A stretch of DNA of 33,369 nucleotides from Minisyncoccota bacterium. GTDB taxonomy: Bacteria > Patescibacteriota > Minisyncoccia > Phycocordibacterales > UBA918. The stretch spans positions 11,083-44,451 of the forward strand of contig JALHRC010000008.1 in assembly GCA_022841645.1 (NCBI GenBank). Reading direction: 5' to 3'. The position numbers were made by a program, and so were the translations under genes. Shown piece by piece: positions 9,362-18,099 of the stretch (its first letter is position 1; the number at the start of each line of letters is the position of its first letter). The notes under the pieces were generated by a model. It worked only from the letters and a program-made list of their open reading frames with translations. It had not been told where the DNA came from and did not search any database.

Positions 9362-10250
9362 AGGGTGGGGGGTGGTTGTTGTCGTGGTGCTCGGCGTCCT
9401 TATTGTCCTCGTGCTCCCGAGCGTTTTGAGTCAAGTGGGCAGTGTGCTTATGAGTCCGTTTGCCGCCACTGCAAGGTGGGCACAAGAGTCACCGTCGGCC
9501 ATTCCGATGTATTTTAGGCAGCGGGCCGACTGGCTGCGGGAACGAGATGAACTGCAAGCCAAGATCGACCGCGAAGTGGGTGGTGCACTTACCGTGGCGC
9601 GCCTCACTGAAGAAAATATTGCGCTGCGCGCGTTTGTGGGAAACACCACCTCCGAGCGACTCCTCGTACGCATCATCGCGCGCCCACCCTTCTTAGCCTA
9701 CGACCGTATTCAGGTTGATAAAGGAGCCCGACACGGCGTTACGGTGGGGGCACCAGTATTTGCCGGGCGCGATGTGGTGGTCGGGAGTGTGGTGTCAGTA
9801 GCGGCCGACTATTCATTTATTGAGCTCGTATCGGCCCCAGGCTTCTTGTCCACCGTGTATGTGCCAGAGTTAGCGCTTTCGGCCACTATGGAGGGCGTAG
9901 GGGGCGGTGTAGCCCGTGTACGCGTGCCTCAGGGCGTGCGCGTGGTTTCCGGACAGACCGTTATTCTCCTCGCCTACGACCCGGGCATTTTTGGCGAAAT
10001 TACCCACGTGGAAGGAGACGCCACGAAGCCTGAGCAATACGCTTATGTGACGCTGCCGGTTTCGCTGCAGTCGCTCCGGTACTTAAGCGTGGGGCGAGAG
10101 CCGGTGACCCCGCGCCACCCGGAAGACATCGCTTCATCCACCCGCGCGCTTATAGCCGAATCATTCTTACTACCTGAGGCGGCGGCCCTCCTTGTGCCCA
10201 CCTCGAGCGCCACGTCATCCCTGGCCACGAGCACCATCCCCACACTATGA
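9303..10250 (+). CDS. mreC: Rod shape-determining protein MreC
   Basis: N-terminal TM, coiled-coil, 'ARPPFLAYDRIQVDKGARHGVTVGAPVFAGRDVVVGSVVSV'; overlaps the 3' end of mreB. Confidence 0.88.
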   Translation: MKKFSSTTKGNFPRSFSVRKGWGVVVVVVLGVLIVLVLPSVLSQVGSVLMSPFAATARWAQESPSAIPMYFRQRADWLRERDELQAKIDREVGGALTVARLTEENIALRAFVGNTTSERLLVRIIARPPFLAYDRIQVDKGARHGVTVGAPVFAGRDVVVGSVVSVAADYSFIELVSAPGFLSTVYVPELALSATMEGVGGGVARVRVPQGVRVVSGQTVILLAYDPGIFGEITHVEGDATKPEQYAYVTLPVSLQSLRYLSVGREPVTPRHPEDIASSTRALIAESFLLPEAAALLVPTSSATSSLATSTIPTL

Positions 10251-10504
10251 TTGGTCGCCTCGTTTCATTACTCATGATTGTAGTAGTCGCTTTCGCCCTG
10301 CCGTGGTGGGCGGTACTGATTGGCGTCGCAGTCTTTTGTATGCGCTTTTCTGGCTTTGAACTTATTCCACTTATGGCGCTCATCGACGGCTACTATGGTG
10401 TGCTCGGCGGCTGGCCACTTCTCACTATGGGGACAGTACTCCTCGTTGGTCTGCGGGTACTTTTAGTACGACGTGAACGCGGTGGCGCGACAACTTTTAT
10501 ATGA
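10247..10504 (+). CDS. Small multi-TM protein in the MreD position
   Basis: 85-aa hydrophobic ORF overlapping mreC and PBP2 by 4 nt; assignment by position only. Confidence 0.6.
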   Translation: MIGRLVSLLMIVVVAFALPWWAVLIGVAVFCMRFSGFELIPLMALIDGYYGVLGGWPLLTMGTVLLVGLRVLLVRRERGGATTFI

Positions 10505-12219
10505 TGTGGCCCTTTAAGCAGAGGCGTCGGGCCTCACCGGTGGAAGTGGAAGAGATCCTTCTCGACTCATCCAACATCCCTTCATTTGAGCGCGGGCGGC
10601 TTGAAGGCAAGCGCGAGATGCCACTGGCGCGCCATAGTGTGCTCCTGGTGGGTATTTCATTTACGCTCCTGACGCTCTTTTTTTTAGGCAAGGTGTATAT
10701 GCTGCAGGTGGTGCGGGGTGAGGAGTTTTCCGCCATTGCCGAAAACAACAGCGTGACCCAGACAGCCATCATTGCCGAGCGTGGAGTAATTTACGACCGG
10801 CAGGGGCAGCTCATTGCCTGGAACGAACGCGACGAACGTGGCCTCTACGACTTTCCTATTCGTGCCTACGCCGACCTTTTGGGTATTGGGCATGTGCTTG
10901 GGTATGTGAGCTACCCGCAGCGTGACCGGCGGGGCTTTTTCTACCGTACCGAGTACCTCGGTATTAGTGGTGTTGAGTCGGCCTACAATAATCAGCTGCG
11001 TGGCAATAACGGAAAGAAAATAGTGGTGGAGGACGCTCGCGGTGACATTGTCGCAGAGCATTCTATTGAACCAGCGACGGCTGGCAGTCCGGTCACGCTC
11101 TCGATCGATGCCGAGCTCTCCGAAGCGATGTACCAGATTATTTCGACCTCGAGTGTGCAAGCCGGGTTTCGTAGTGGGGCTGGCGCCATCATGGACGTGC
11201 ACACTGGCGAACTCCTCGCGCTCACGAGCTTTCCTTCCTATGATCCAGAAATCATGGCCGATGGTGACGATGTCGACACGGTTGAGCGCTACAACAACGA
11301 TGCCCGCTTGCCGTTTCTTAATAAAGTAGTCGGTGGTGTGTACACCCCCGGTTCGATCGTGAAGCCCTTTGTTGCCTACGCGGCCCTCGCGGAAGGGATT
11401 GTGAGTCCGGAAAAAGAGTTTGTGAGTACCGGTGAAATTGTTATTCCAAACCCGTACAACCCCGAAAATCCGTCGCGCTTTACCGACTGGCGGGCGCACG
11501 GTGTGGTGGATATGCGACGGGGCATTGCCTTTTCCTCAAACGTCTACTTCTACATTGTCGGAGGTGGTTTTGGTGACCAGCGTGGCCTTGGTATCACCAA
11601 AATGGCTGATCACTATCGGCGCTTTGGGTTGGGGAGCCTGACCGGTATTCGTCTTGGAGAAGAGCAGGCCGGTGTGGTGCCCGATCCGGCTTGGAAGGAG
11701 CGAGAATTTGATGACGAGTGGCGCCTCGGTGACACGTATTTCACTGCTATTGGTCAGTACGGCTTTCTGGTGACGCCACTGCAGATGCTGCGCGCGTATG
11801 GTGCAATTGCGACCGGTGGCACCCTCGTAACCCCACATGTACTAAAAGGTTATCAGGGTACTACAACCCAAATCACGCTTGAGCCAGGGGCGTTGCGGGT
11901 GATCCACGAAGGCATGCGCATGGCTACCAACTTCCCGGGCGGCACCGCTCGTTCGCTCGACCGGCAGAACGTAGCGATTGCCGCCAAGTCGGGCACGGCC
12001 GAGGTGGGTGCTGGGAACGCCTACGTCAACTCGTGGGCAGCGGGATTTTTCCCGTATGAAAATCCACAGTATGCGTTTATCATCATGATGGACCGTGCCC
12101 CACGCAGCAACATGCTGGGAGCCACCCGCATCATGGGGGACGTCGTCACCTGGATGGAGACGCACCGGCCGGAGTATCTTGGTCTAGCCACGTCGACCGA
12201 GGCCACGACCGCTGAGTAG
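10501..12219 (+). CDS. mrdA: Penicillin-binding protein 2 (peptidoglycan transpeptidase)
   Basis: 'GVIYDRQGQLIAWN', 'YTPGSIVKPFVAYAAL' (SxxK), 'SSNVYFY' (SxN), 'AAKSGTAE' (KSGT). Confidence 0.92.
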   Translation: MMWPFKQRRRASPVEVEEILLDSSNIPSFERGRLEGKREMPLARHSVLLVGISFTLLTLFFLGKVYMLQVVRGEEFSAIAENNSVTQTAIIAERGVIYDRQGQLIAWNERDERGLYDFPIRAYADLLGIGHVLGYVSYPQRDRRGFFYRTEYLGISGVESAYNNQLRGNNGKKIVVEDARGDIVAEHSIEPATAGSPVTLSIDAELSEAMYQIISTSSVQAGFRSGAGAIMDVHTGELLALTSFPSYDPEIMADGDDVDTVERYNNDARLPFLNKVVGGVYTPGSIVKPFVAYAALAEGIVSPEKEFVSTGEIVIPNPYNPENPSRFTDWRAHGVVDMRRGIAFSSNVYFYIVGGGFGDQRGLGITKMADHYRRFGLGSLTGIRLGEEQAGVVPDPAWKEREFDDEWRLGDTYFTAIGQYGFLVTPLQMLRAYGAIATGGTLVTPHVLKGYQGTTTQITLEPGALRVIHEGMRMATNFPGGTARSLDRQNVAIAAKSGTAEVGAGNAYVNSWAAGFFPYENPQYAFIIMMDRAPRSNMLGATRIMGDVVTWMETHRPEYLGLATSTEATTAE

Positions 12220-12225
12220 TGCGTT

Positions 12226-12253
12226 CGTGCTTGCGCACTCCGTATTTCTGCTT
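12226..12253 (+). repeat. Direct repeat copy 1 (CGTGCTTGCGCACTCCGTATTTCTGCTT)
   Basis: Exact 28-nt match to 12402-12429. Confidence 0.95.
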
Positions 12254-12401
12254 GGCGGCTCGCCGCCGTTACTTTCTACGCTCTGAAGCTTGAAAGTAAC
12301 GAGGCGCCCGCATAATCGTCCAGCGATTTGCTTATGGTAAACCAAATCGGGACATCAATGACCAATAGTCGCTACGCTCGTTTGGTCATTGAAAATATAG
12401 T

Positions 12402-12429
12402 CGTGCTTGCGCACTCCGTATTTCTGCTT
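12402..12429 (+). repeat. Direct repeat copy 2
   Basis: Exact 28-nt match to 12226-12253; abuts a TATAAT box. Confidence 0.95.
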
Positions 12430-12434
12430 ATAAT
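12407..12434 (+). promoter_or_regulatory. Putative sigma70-type promoter of greA
   Basis: TTGCGC - 16 nt - TATAAT, just upstream of the greA start. Confidence 0.5.
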
Positions 12435-12460
12435 AACCGCAACCTTTTTTAACTTACCCT

Positions 12461-12931
12461 ATGACAGATTCACAAGCGTTCTTGACCTCAGAAAAATTTG
12501 ACGAGCTAAAGAAAGAACTCGAACATCTGAAGACCGTCCGCCGTAAGGAAGTTGCTGAATCACTCGAATACGCGCGCAGCCTCGGTGATCTCTCGGAGAA
12601 CGCTGAGTACCAGGAAGCTCGCGATATGCAGGCTGCTATCGAGGAGCGCATAGGGTATCTCGAAAAGACCATCAAGGAAGCCAAGATTGTGGCTCACGAA
12701 AAGAAGGGTGGGGCAGTCGGGCTTGGTTCTGTCGTTTCCATTCAGAAAGAAAAGGACAAGGATAGCCGCACCTACACTATTGTGGGTTCCGACGAAGCCA
12801 ACATTCACGAACACAAGCTTTCGTACCTCTCACCACTCGGTGAGGCGCTCATGGGGAAGGCTAAGAGTGATGAGTTTACCTTTGATACGCCAGCGGGGAA
12901 GCAGAAGTATAAAGTGCTCAAGGTTGAGTAG
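12461..12931 (+). CDS. greA: Transcription elongation factor GreA
   Basis: 'LKKELEHLKTVRRKEVAESLEYARSLGDLSENAEYQEARDMQAAIEERI' GreA coiled coil; 156 aa. Confidence 0.95.
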   Translation: MTDSQAFLTSEKFDELKKELEHLKTVRRKEVAESLEYARSLGDLSENAEYQEARDMQAAIEERIGYLEKTIKEAKIVAHEKKGGAVGLGSVVSIQKEKDKDSRTYTIVGSDEANIHEHKLSYLSPLGEALMGKAKSDEFTFDTPAGKQKYKVLKVE

Positions 12932-13057
12932 CGCCTCCCAAAAAGCGCCAGGTACTTTGTCGTCATCGTCGCTCGTACCGCTCACCGTACCACTAAGTAC
13001 GACTCGGGCACTCGCTCCTCGGCTTCGCGTCCCTGTCAGCTTTTAGGAAGGCTTTGT

Positions 13058-13100
13058 CAAAAGAAAAGGGCGGCACCGTAGGTGCCACCCTTTTCTTTTG
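13058..13100 (+). terminator. Bidirectional terminator after greA
   Basis: CAAAAGAAAAGGG-c-GGCACC gta GGTGCC-a-CCCTTTTCTTTTG. Confidence 0.85.
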
Positions 13101-13128
13101 TTTTGATTCCCGTTACACTGTCACGCAT

Positions 13129-14613
13129 ATGTCGTCATTTGAGGAGATTAGGGAAGAGCGTGAGCGTAAGCGCCAGGCACTAGTGGCGGCCGGTGTCGAT
13201 GTCTATCCGGCTACCACCACGCGTACCCACGAAAACGCCGCTGTACTCTCTGATGTTGAGGGTTTTGTGGCGCGGGCGGAAGTGGTGACGCTCGCTGGTC
13301 GTATTATGGCGCTGCGCGTACATGGTGGCTCTGCGTTCGTTGATGTATTCGACGGCACGGGTAAGATCCAGCTGTTTTTCTCTGAGACAGAAGTCGGTCC
13401 GGAATCATACGCTCTGTTTGATACCGCAGTCGATCTGGGTGACTTCGCAGAGGCCACGGGTGTGATGTTTACTACTAAGCGTGGTACGCACGCCCTGGGG
13501 GTAACGGCCTGGCGGGTCCTGACAAAATCCCTGCAAACCATTCCCTCCGAACACTTTGGTATTAAAGATGAGGACGAGCGTTTTCGTAAGCGTTACCTAG
13601 ATTTGCTTCTTAATGATGAGTTGCGTGACCTAGTAGTAAAGAAGGCACGCTTCTGGCAAGTGACGCGAGCGTTTATGCAGCGGCACGGCTTTCTGGAGGT
13701 GGAAACTCCTACACTTGAGGTGACGACCGGTGGTGCTGAGGCCCGTCCTTTCCAAACACACCACAATGACTTCGATATGGATGTGTACCTTCGTATCTCC
13801 ATCGGTGAACTGTGGCAGAAGCGTTTAATGGCTGCCGGTTTTCCAAAAACATTTGAGATTGGCCGGGCGTACCGAAACGAAGGAACCAGTCCCGAGCACC
13901 TGCAAGAGTTTACCAACCTCGAGTTTTACTGGGCGTATGCCGACTATAGTGACGGCATGAAATTAGTGCGGGAACTCTATATCGAAATTGCGCGTGAAGT
14001 GTTTGGCACCACCGAATTTACGGCGCGTGGCCATACCTTTGATTTAGCACATGAATGGCCACTCATTGATTACGTTGGCCAAATTATGTTGGATACCGGC
14101 ATTGATATTATTGCTGCCAGTGAGGAGGATATGCGGAAGAAACTCGAGGAGCTTGGCGTATCCTTCGATGGTGTTACCCGCGAGCGTCTTATCGATACAT
14201 TATGGAAATACTGCCGTAAATCTATCACTGGCCCAGCATTTTTGGTCAATCACCCCACGCTCGTAGCACCGCTTGCAAAAGCGCATCCTGGTGGCAAGAC
14301 CGTACAAATGTTCCAGCCCATTATCGCCGGAAGTGAGGTGGGTCGTGGTTATAGTGAACTTAATGACCCTGTTGATCAGCGGGCACGCTTTGAAGCTCAG
14401 CAGCTACTACTCGATCGTGGCGACGAAGAGGCGATGATGCCCGATTGGGAGTTTGTTGAAATGCTCGAGTACGGCATGCCTCCTACCTGCGGTTTTGGCT
14501 TTGGCGAACGCCTTTTTGCCTTCTTGGCCGGGAAGCCATTGCGCGAGACACAGCTCTTTCCACTTATGAAGCCTAAATTATCTGATACTTCGGGTGGTGA
14601 AGGTATGCAGTAG
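13129..14613 (+). CDS. lysS: Lysyl-tRNA synthetase, class II
   Basis: 'RKRYLDLLLNDELRDLVVKKARFWQVTRAFMQRHGFLEVETPTLEVTTGGAEARPF', 'FEIGRAYRNEGTSPEHLQEFTNLEFYWAY'; ATG at 13129, since 13054 lies upstream of the terminator. Confidence 0.95.
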   Translation: MSSFEEIREERERKRQALVAAGVDVYPATTTRTHENAAVLSDVEGFVARAEVVTLAGRIMALRVHGGSAFVDVFDGTGKIQLFFSETEVGPESYALFDTAVDLGDFAEATGVMFTTKRGTHALGVTAWRVLTKSLQTIPSEHFGIKDEDERFRKRYLDLLLNDELRDLVVKKARFWQVTRAFMQRHGFLEVETPTLEVTTGGAEARPFQTHHNDFDMDVYLRISIGELWQKRLMAAGFPKTFEIGRAYRNEGTSPEHLQEFTNLEFYWAYADYSDGMKLVRELYIEIAREVFGTTEFTARGHTFDLAHEWPLIDYVGQIMLDTGIDIIAASEEDMRKKLEELGVSFDGVTRERLIDTLWKYCRKSITGPAFLVNHPTLVAPLAKAHPGGKTVQMFQPIIAGSEVGRGYSELNDPVDQRARFEAQQLLLDRGDEEAMMPDWEFVEMLEYGMPPTCGFGFGERLFAFLAGKPLRETQLFPLMKPKLSDTSGGEGMQ

Positions 14614-14637
14614 TTGTTTTTTAAAAAAAAGAAAGAT

Positions 14638-14662
14638 CGGGGACCCCTTGCGAGGGTCCCCG
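14638..14662 (-). terminator. Terminator between convergent genes
   Basis: CGGGGACCC cttgcga GGGTCCCCG between lysS (+) and the minus-strand ORF; A-rich run to the left gives a U tract on the minus strand. Confidence 0.75.
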
Positions 14663-14672
14663 GTAGCTGCGG

Positions 14673-15161
14673 TCAGGCCGCTTGCGCGTCCCTATTTCCT
14701 TCGCCCTGGTAGGCGCCGTACGGGTAGCCGCCTTCCCTCGGCTGCCTCCGGTACACGCGGCCGACGTTCTCCCCGCGGGGATTCGTGACGAACACCTCGC
14801 CGTAGTCCCTGAGACCCGTGATGAGCTGTGGCAGCTCGCACAAGGGGTCATTCTTGTCGCTGATGCGCCACCCCTCGGGGAGCACCAACCACACGTAGTG
14901 CTCGTCGGGATCCCGGTCGAGCATGAACGGGAAGGGCTTGGACTTGTCGTGGGGAATGAAATCCGCCCCTTGTGCCTCGAAGAACTTCTTCGCTGCGCCG
15001 AACCTCGAGGGCTCCCGTGGGTCGACATTCAGGAGCACGGCCCAGCGTTTCTTGTCCTTCGTCCGCCGGACCCACCCCAGCGATATCTGGGTTTCGAGCT
15101 CGTGCGCTGCTGTCGAAGTGGTCACTTGTCTCTCCTCTCCGTAGGCAAAATTGCCTTCCAA
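14673..15161 (-). CDS. Hypothetical protein (start may be the GTG at 15125)
   Basis: 162-aa ORF with own minus-strand promoter-like TTGACA-17-TATAAA; GGAGAG upstream of GTG 15125. Confidence 0.65.
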   Translation of the reverse strand: MEGNFAYGEERQVTTSTAAHELETQISLGWVRRTKDKKRWAVLLNVDPREPSRFGAAKKFFEAQGADFIPHDKSKPFPFMLDRDPDEHYVWLVLPEGWRISDKNDPLCELPQLITGLRDYGEVFVTNPRGENVGRVYRRQPREGGYPYGAYQGEGNRDAQAA

Positions 15162-15192
15162 ATTTATACTATCTTACTAAGTAGTTGTCAAC
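15160..15192 (-). promoter_or_regulatory. Putative sigma70-type promoter for the 14673-15161 gene
   Basis: Minus strand: TTGACA-ACTACTTAGTAAGATAG-TATAAA (17-nt spacer). Confidence 0.65.
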
Positions 15193-15245
15193 TAGAAGGC
15201 AACAGGCACCTTCAAACACAAAACACGGCCATTCGGCAAATGAAA

Positions 15246-15285
15246 GCACCTACTGCATTAAATACGTATTTAATGCAGTAGGTGC
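15246..15285. repeat. Perfect 40-nt palindrome without spacer
   Basis: GCACCTACTGCATTAAATAC|GTATTTAATGCAGTAGGTGC. Confidence 0.97.
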
Positions 15286-15349
15286 AGGCTGATGGGGCTT
15301 AAGTATGTGCTAGCATTAACCATACAATGATCAATAATTTGAAAGCATT

Positions 15350-16174
15350 ATGGAACCGCAACTAGATAAGCAAACAGTTGGATCAACCGTAACTCCAACT
15401 AAGTCGCCCACACCTCTTGCGCTATTATTAAAGGCTACTCCACGGTCTAAATATTTGTTAGTGGCCTTGTTGGTAATTATGCCCGTCTTAGGGTTTTTTC
15501 TTGGGGTACAACAACAACCGCAAGAGGCTGTTACTGTTAATGTGCCCGTTTCAACCTCAGAGGAAAACGAAAAAGAACTTGAGGCAGAGTTAGCTGTACT
15601 CCAGCAACAAATACAAGAGGTGCAAGTATTTCATCTTGCGTCTTCAAGCAGCATATTTGGAGCTGAAATTGATGATTTGACACCCGACCAACGAAAGGAA
15701 GTTTTTGGGCAGCAATTTACTAACCTTCTTACGTTCGAACCATACAAGAAAACCTTTACTAAATGGGAAACTCACGTTTCTTTTGTGCGTGTGGGCAATC
15801 GTAGTGATGTGGAGATTGCATTAAGTGGAAATGTAAGACTATTCCTTAATGAATTGTATGGTCGCTATATGTTGCAATTTACACCCGATGAAGCATCACG
15901 TAAAAAATTACCACTCATTTTGGAAAATTCACAAGCAGGTTTATCAAACAGTTTTGTTTTGGCAGGTGGAAGTGATTTCAATTTAGTTTCAACTCTGTGC
16001 GTAGATTTTAATTGCCCAACAATACCTTCGTCAGAGCTCACTAACGGTTTTTCACGGGAGTTTAAAATGGAAATTATTCCTACATCCATTAATTTAGTAG
16101 TTAAGCGGGCAGACTCAGATGCGGGATTGGGTGACTCAATTGAGGTTGCTACGTACCGTATCGTTAAGGAATAA
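15350..16174 (+). CDS. Hypothetical single-TM anchored protein with coiled-coil stalk
   Basis: 274-aa ORF; 'YLLVALLVIMPVLGFFLGV' TM followed by a Glu/Gln-rich segment. Confidence 0.65.
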   Translation: MEPQLDKQTVGSTVTPTKSPTPLALLLKATPRSKYLLVALLVIMPVLGFFLGVQQQPQEAVTVNVPVSTSEENEKELEAELAVLQQQIQEVQVFHLASSSSIFGAEIDDLTPDQRKEVFGQQFTNLLTFEPYKKTFTKWETHVSFVRVGNRSDVEIALSGNVRLFLNELYGRYMLQFTPDEASRKKLPLILENSQAGLSNSFVLAGGSDFNLVSTLCVDFNCPTIPSSELTNGFSREFKMEIIPTSINLVVKRADSDAGLGDSIEVATYRIVKE

Positions 16175-16300
16175 ATGTAAACCCCAATAAAGCAGGAGTG
16201 GTAGCCTGCATTTTTACACACTACCATTCAATCAGTCTTCTCTTTGCAGAGAGGCTGTTTTGTTTTGTGGTGCGTAAATATTCCTGTTATGTGTATAACG

Positions 16301-16366
16301 TGGAGACGAGTGGGATAGAGTGGTATATAGTGTGGGAGTGGTGGGAGATAGTGGGAAATCGGGAGA
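16301..16366 (+). promoter_or_regulatory. Array of 10-bp-phased TGG(G)-type direct repeats upstream of mraZ; likely MraZ operator
   Basis: TGGAGACGAG TGGGATAGAG TGGTATATAG TGTGGGAGTG GTGGGAGATA GTGGGAAATC GGGAG; MraZ is known to bind TGGGN repeats at 10-bp spacing. Confidence 0.75.
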
Positions 16367-16389
16367 AATTCCGGTAGACTTATCAAGAT

Positions 16390-16824
16390 ATGCTAATTGG
16401 TGAATACAACCACACGTTGGACCCCAAAAAACGGCTGTCCATTCCGTCTAAGTGGCGGAGGGATCTTGGGGAGACGGTTGTAATCACGAGAGGCCTTGAT
16501 AACTGTCTCTTTGTATATCCGCTCATGGAGTGGCAGAAGATCACCGACAAGGTGGGACAGCTGCCACTCGGGCAAGCGGATACAAGAAGCTTCAACAGAT
16601 TCTTCTTGGCTGGAGCGGTCGAAGTGGAGGTTGACTCAGTGGGACGTATTCTCGTGCCAGATTTTTTGAAAGATTTTGCCACGCTTGCGACAAATGTCGT
16701 ACTCGCTGGTATCCACAATCGCATCGAAATTTGGGATGAGAAGAAATGGAATGACTACAAACGTATGATTGAATCCGAAGCTGACAGCCTGGCTGAAAAA
16801 CTCGGATCAATCGGCGTCCTCTAA
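16390..16824 (+). CDS. mraZ: Transcriptional regulator MraZ
   Basis: 'MLIGEYNHTLDPKKRLSIPSKWR', 'VDSVGRILVPDFLKDFA'; head of dcw cluster. Confidence 0.95.
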   Translation: MLIGEYNHTLDPKKRLSIPSKWRRDLGETVVITRGLDNCLFVYPLMEWQKITDKVGQLPLGQADTRSFNRFFLAGAVEVEVDSVGRILVPDFLKDFATLATNVVLAGIHNRIEIWDEKKWNDYKRMIESEADSLAEKLGSIGVL

Positions 16825-16841
16825 CACTGTTATTGACCACC

Positions 16842-17738
16842 ATGCGCCACGTACCCGTGCTCCTTAAGGAAGCGGTCGACGCGCTCGGCCTTTCACCCCA
16901 AAGTGTCGTCATCGACGCCACCTTGGGAGCAGCCGGGCACGCACAGGCTATCTGTAGAGAGCTAGGGAAGCGCGGCCACTACATCGGACTTGATGCCGAC
17001 CCGCTCGCGGTTCGCGGTGCCCACGAGCACCTCACGGGGGTAGCCCCACAGGTAACGCTCCGTACAGCCAACTTTCGCCGGATCGGGGAAGTGGCGAGCG
17101 AGCATAATCTTGCCCGGGGCGAAGTATCTGCCATTCTGGCTGACTTAGGCTGGCGACTCGAGCAGTTTGCCGAAGGTGGGAAAGGTTTCTCCTTCCAGGT
17201 TGATGAACCACTCATCATGACCTTTGGGGATCCCTCGCAGTACTCGTACACCGCCTATGAGGTGGTAAACGAGTGGAGCGAGGCCCAACTCACTACCATC
17301 ATCAGTTCTTATGGTGAAGAACGCTTTGCTGGTCGGATTGCCGCCGCCATTGTAAAGGCGCGGCAGACTCGACCACTCGCAACCACCTTTGATCTGGTGA
17401 ACGTGATTGCCTCTGCGGTACCAGCGCGGCATCGTCATGGTCGTCTCCACCCAGCGACCAAGACCTTCCAGGCGCTGCGCATGGTGGTGAACGATGAACT
17501 CTCTGCCCTGGAAGAATTTCTTGAAGGAGCGGTGCCGCTACTCGCACCCTCGGGGAGGCTCGCCATCATTACCTTCCATAGTCTTGAAGACCGCATCGTG
17601 AAGCACCACTTTCGTGGACTCTCTGCTGCTGGGCGCGCCACTGTCCTTACCAAGCGTCCAATTGTTGCATCTGAAACTGAACTGCGGGAGAACCCGCGCG
17701 CCCGCAGCGCCAAACTGCGCATTATAAGCATTACGTGA
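16842..17738 (+). CDS. rsmH: 16S rRNA (cytosine1402-N4)-methyltransferase
   Basis: 'MRHVPVLLKEAVDALGLSPQSVVIDATLGAAGHAQAI', 'KTFQALRMVVNDELSALEEFLE', 'FHSLEDRIVKHHF'. Confidence 0.95.
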   Translation: MRHVPVLLKEAVDALGLSPQSVVIDATLGAAGHAQAICRELGKRGHYIGLDADPLAVRGAHEHLTGVAPQVTLRTANFRRIGEVASEHNLARGEVSAILADLGWRLEQFAEGGKGFSFQVDEPLIMTFGDPSQYSYTAYEVVNEWSEAQLTTIISSYGEERFAGRIAAAIVKARQTRPLATTFDLVNVIASAVPARHRHGRLHPATKTFQALRMVVNDELSALEEFLEGAVPLLAPSGRLAIITFHSLEDRIVKHHFRGLSAAGRATVLTKRPIVASETELRENPRARSAKLRIISIT

Positions 17739-17757
17739 TCACACTTTATTCCGCGAC

Positions 17758-18084
17758 ATGAAGCCTGTCTCTACTACTGCTCGACTCACTTCTTCAGCCA
17801 GCCTAAGCGTGGCACTGGTAGCTGTGTTGTGTGCGCTCGTGGCGGCCTACACGTACTGTGTGGCCGCCTCGGTGCTTGATGTGGTGTTGCGTAATGACGC
17901 TGACAAGCGAGCGGCCAGCCTGCGTTCGCAGATTGCCGCCTTTGAAAGCGAACTTATCATTGCGCAGCACACCGTGAGCGCTCGGGTAGCTCTCTCGGCC
18001 CAATTTGAGAGTGACGCGGAAAAGATTTTCGTTAGTCGTGATGGTACTGACAGCGTAGCGCTGCGACCCACTGAGGACGAGTAA
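17758..18084 (+). CDS. FtsL-like single-pass membrane protein
   Basis: 108-aa ORF with one N-terminal TM, between rsmH and ftsI; call is positional. Confidence 0.6.
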   Translation: MKPVSTTARLTSSASLSVALVAVLCALVAAYTYCVAASVLDVVLRNDADKRAASLRSQIAAFESELIIAQHTVSARVALSAQFESDAEKIFVSRDGTDSVALRPTEDE

Positions 18085-18099
18085 TTTTCATTCTATTGT

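Noticed and set aside
13054-13128. Upstream start for lysS (MSKEKGGTVGATLFFC...)
   Set aside because: This extension is simply translation of the greA terminator hairpin at 13058-13100.
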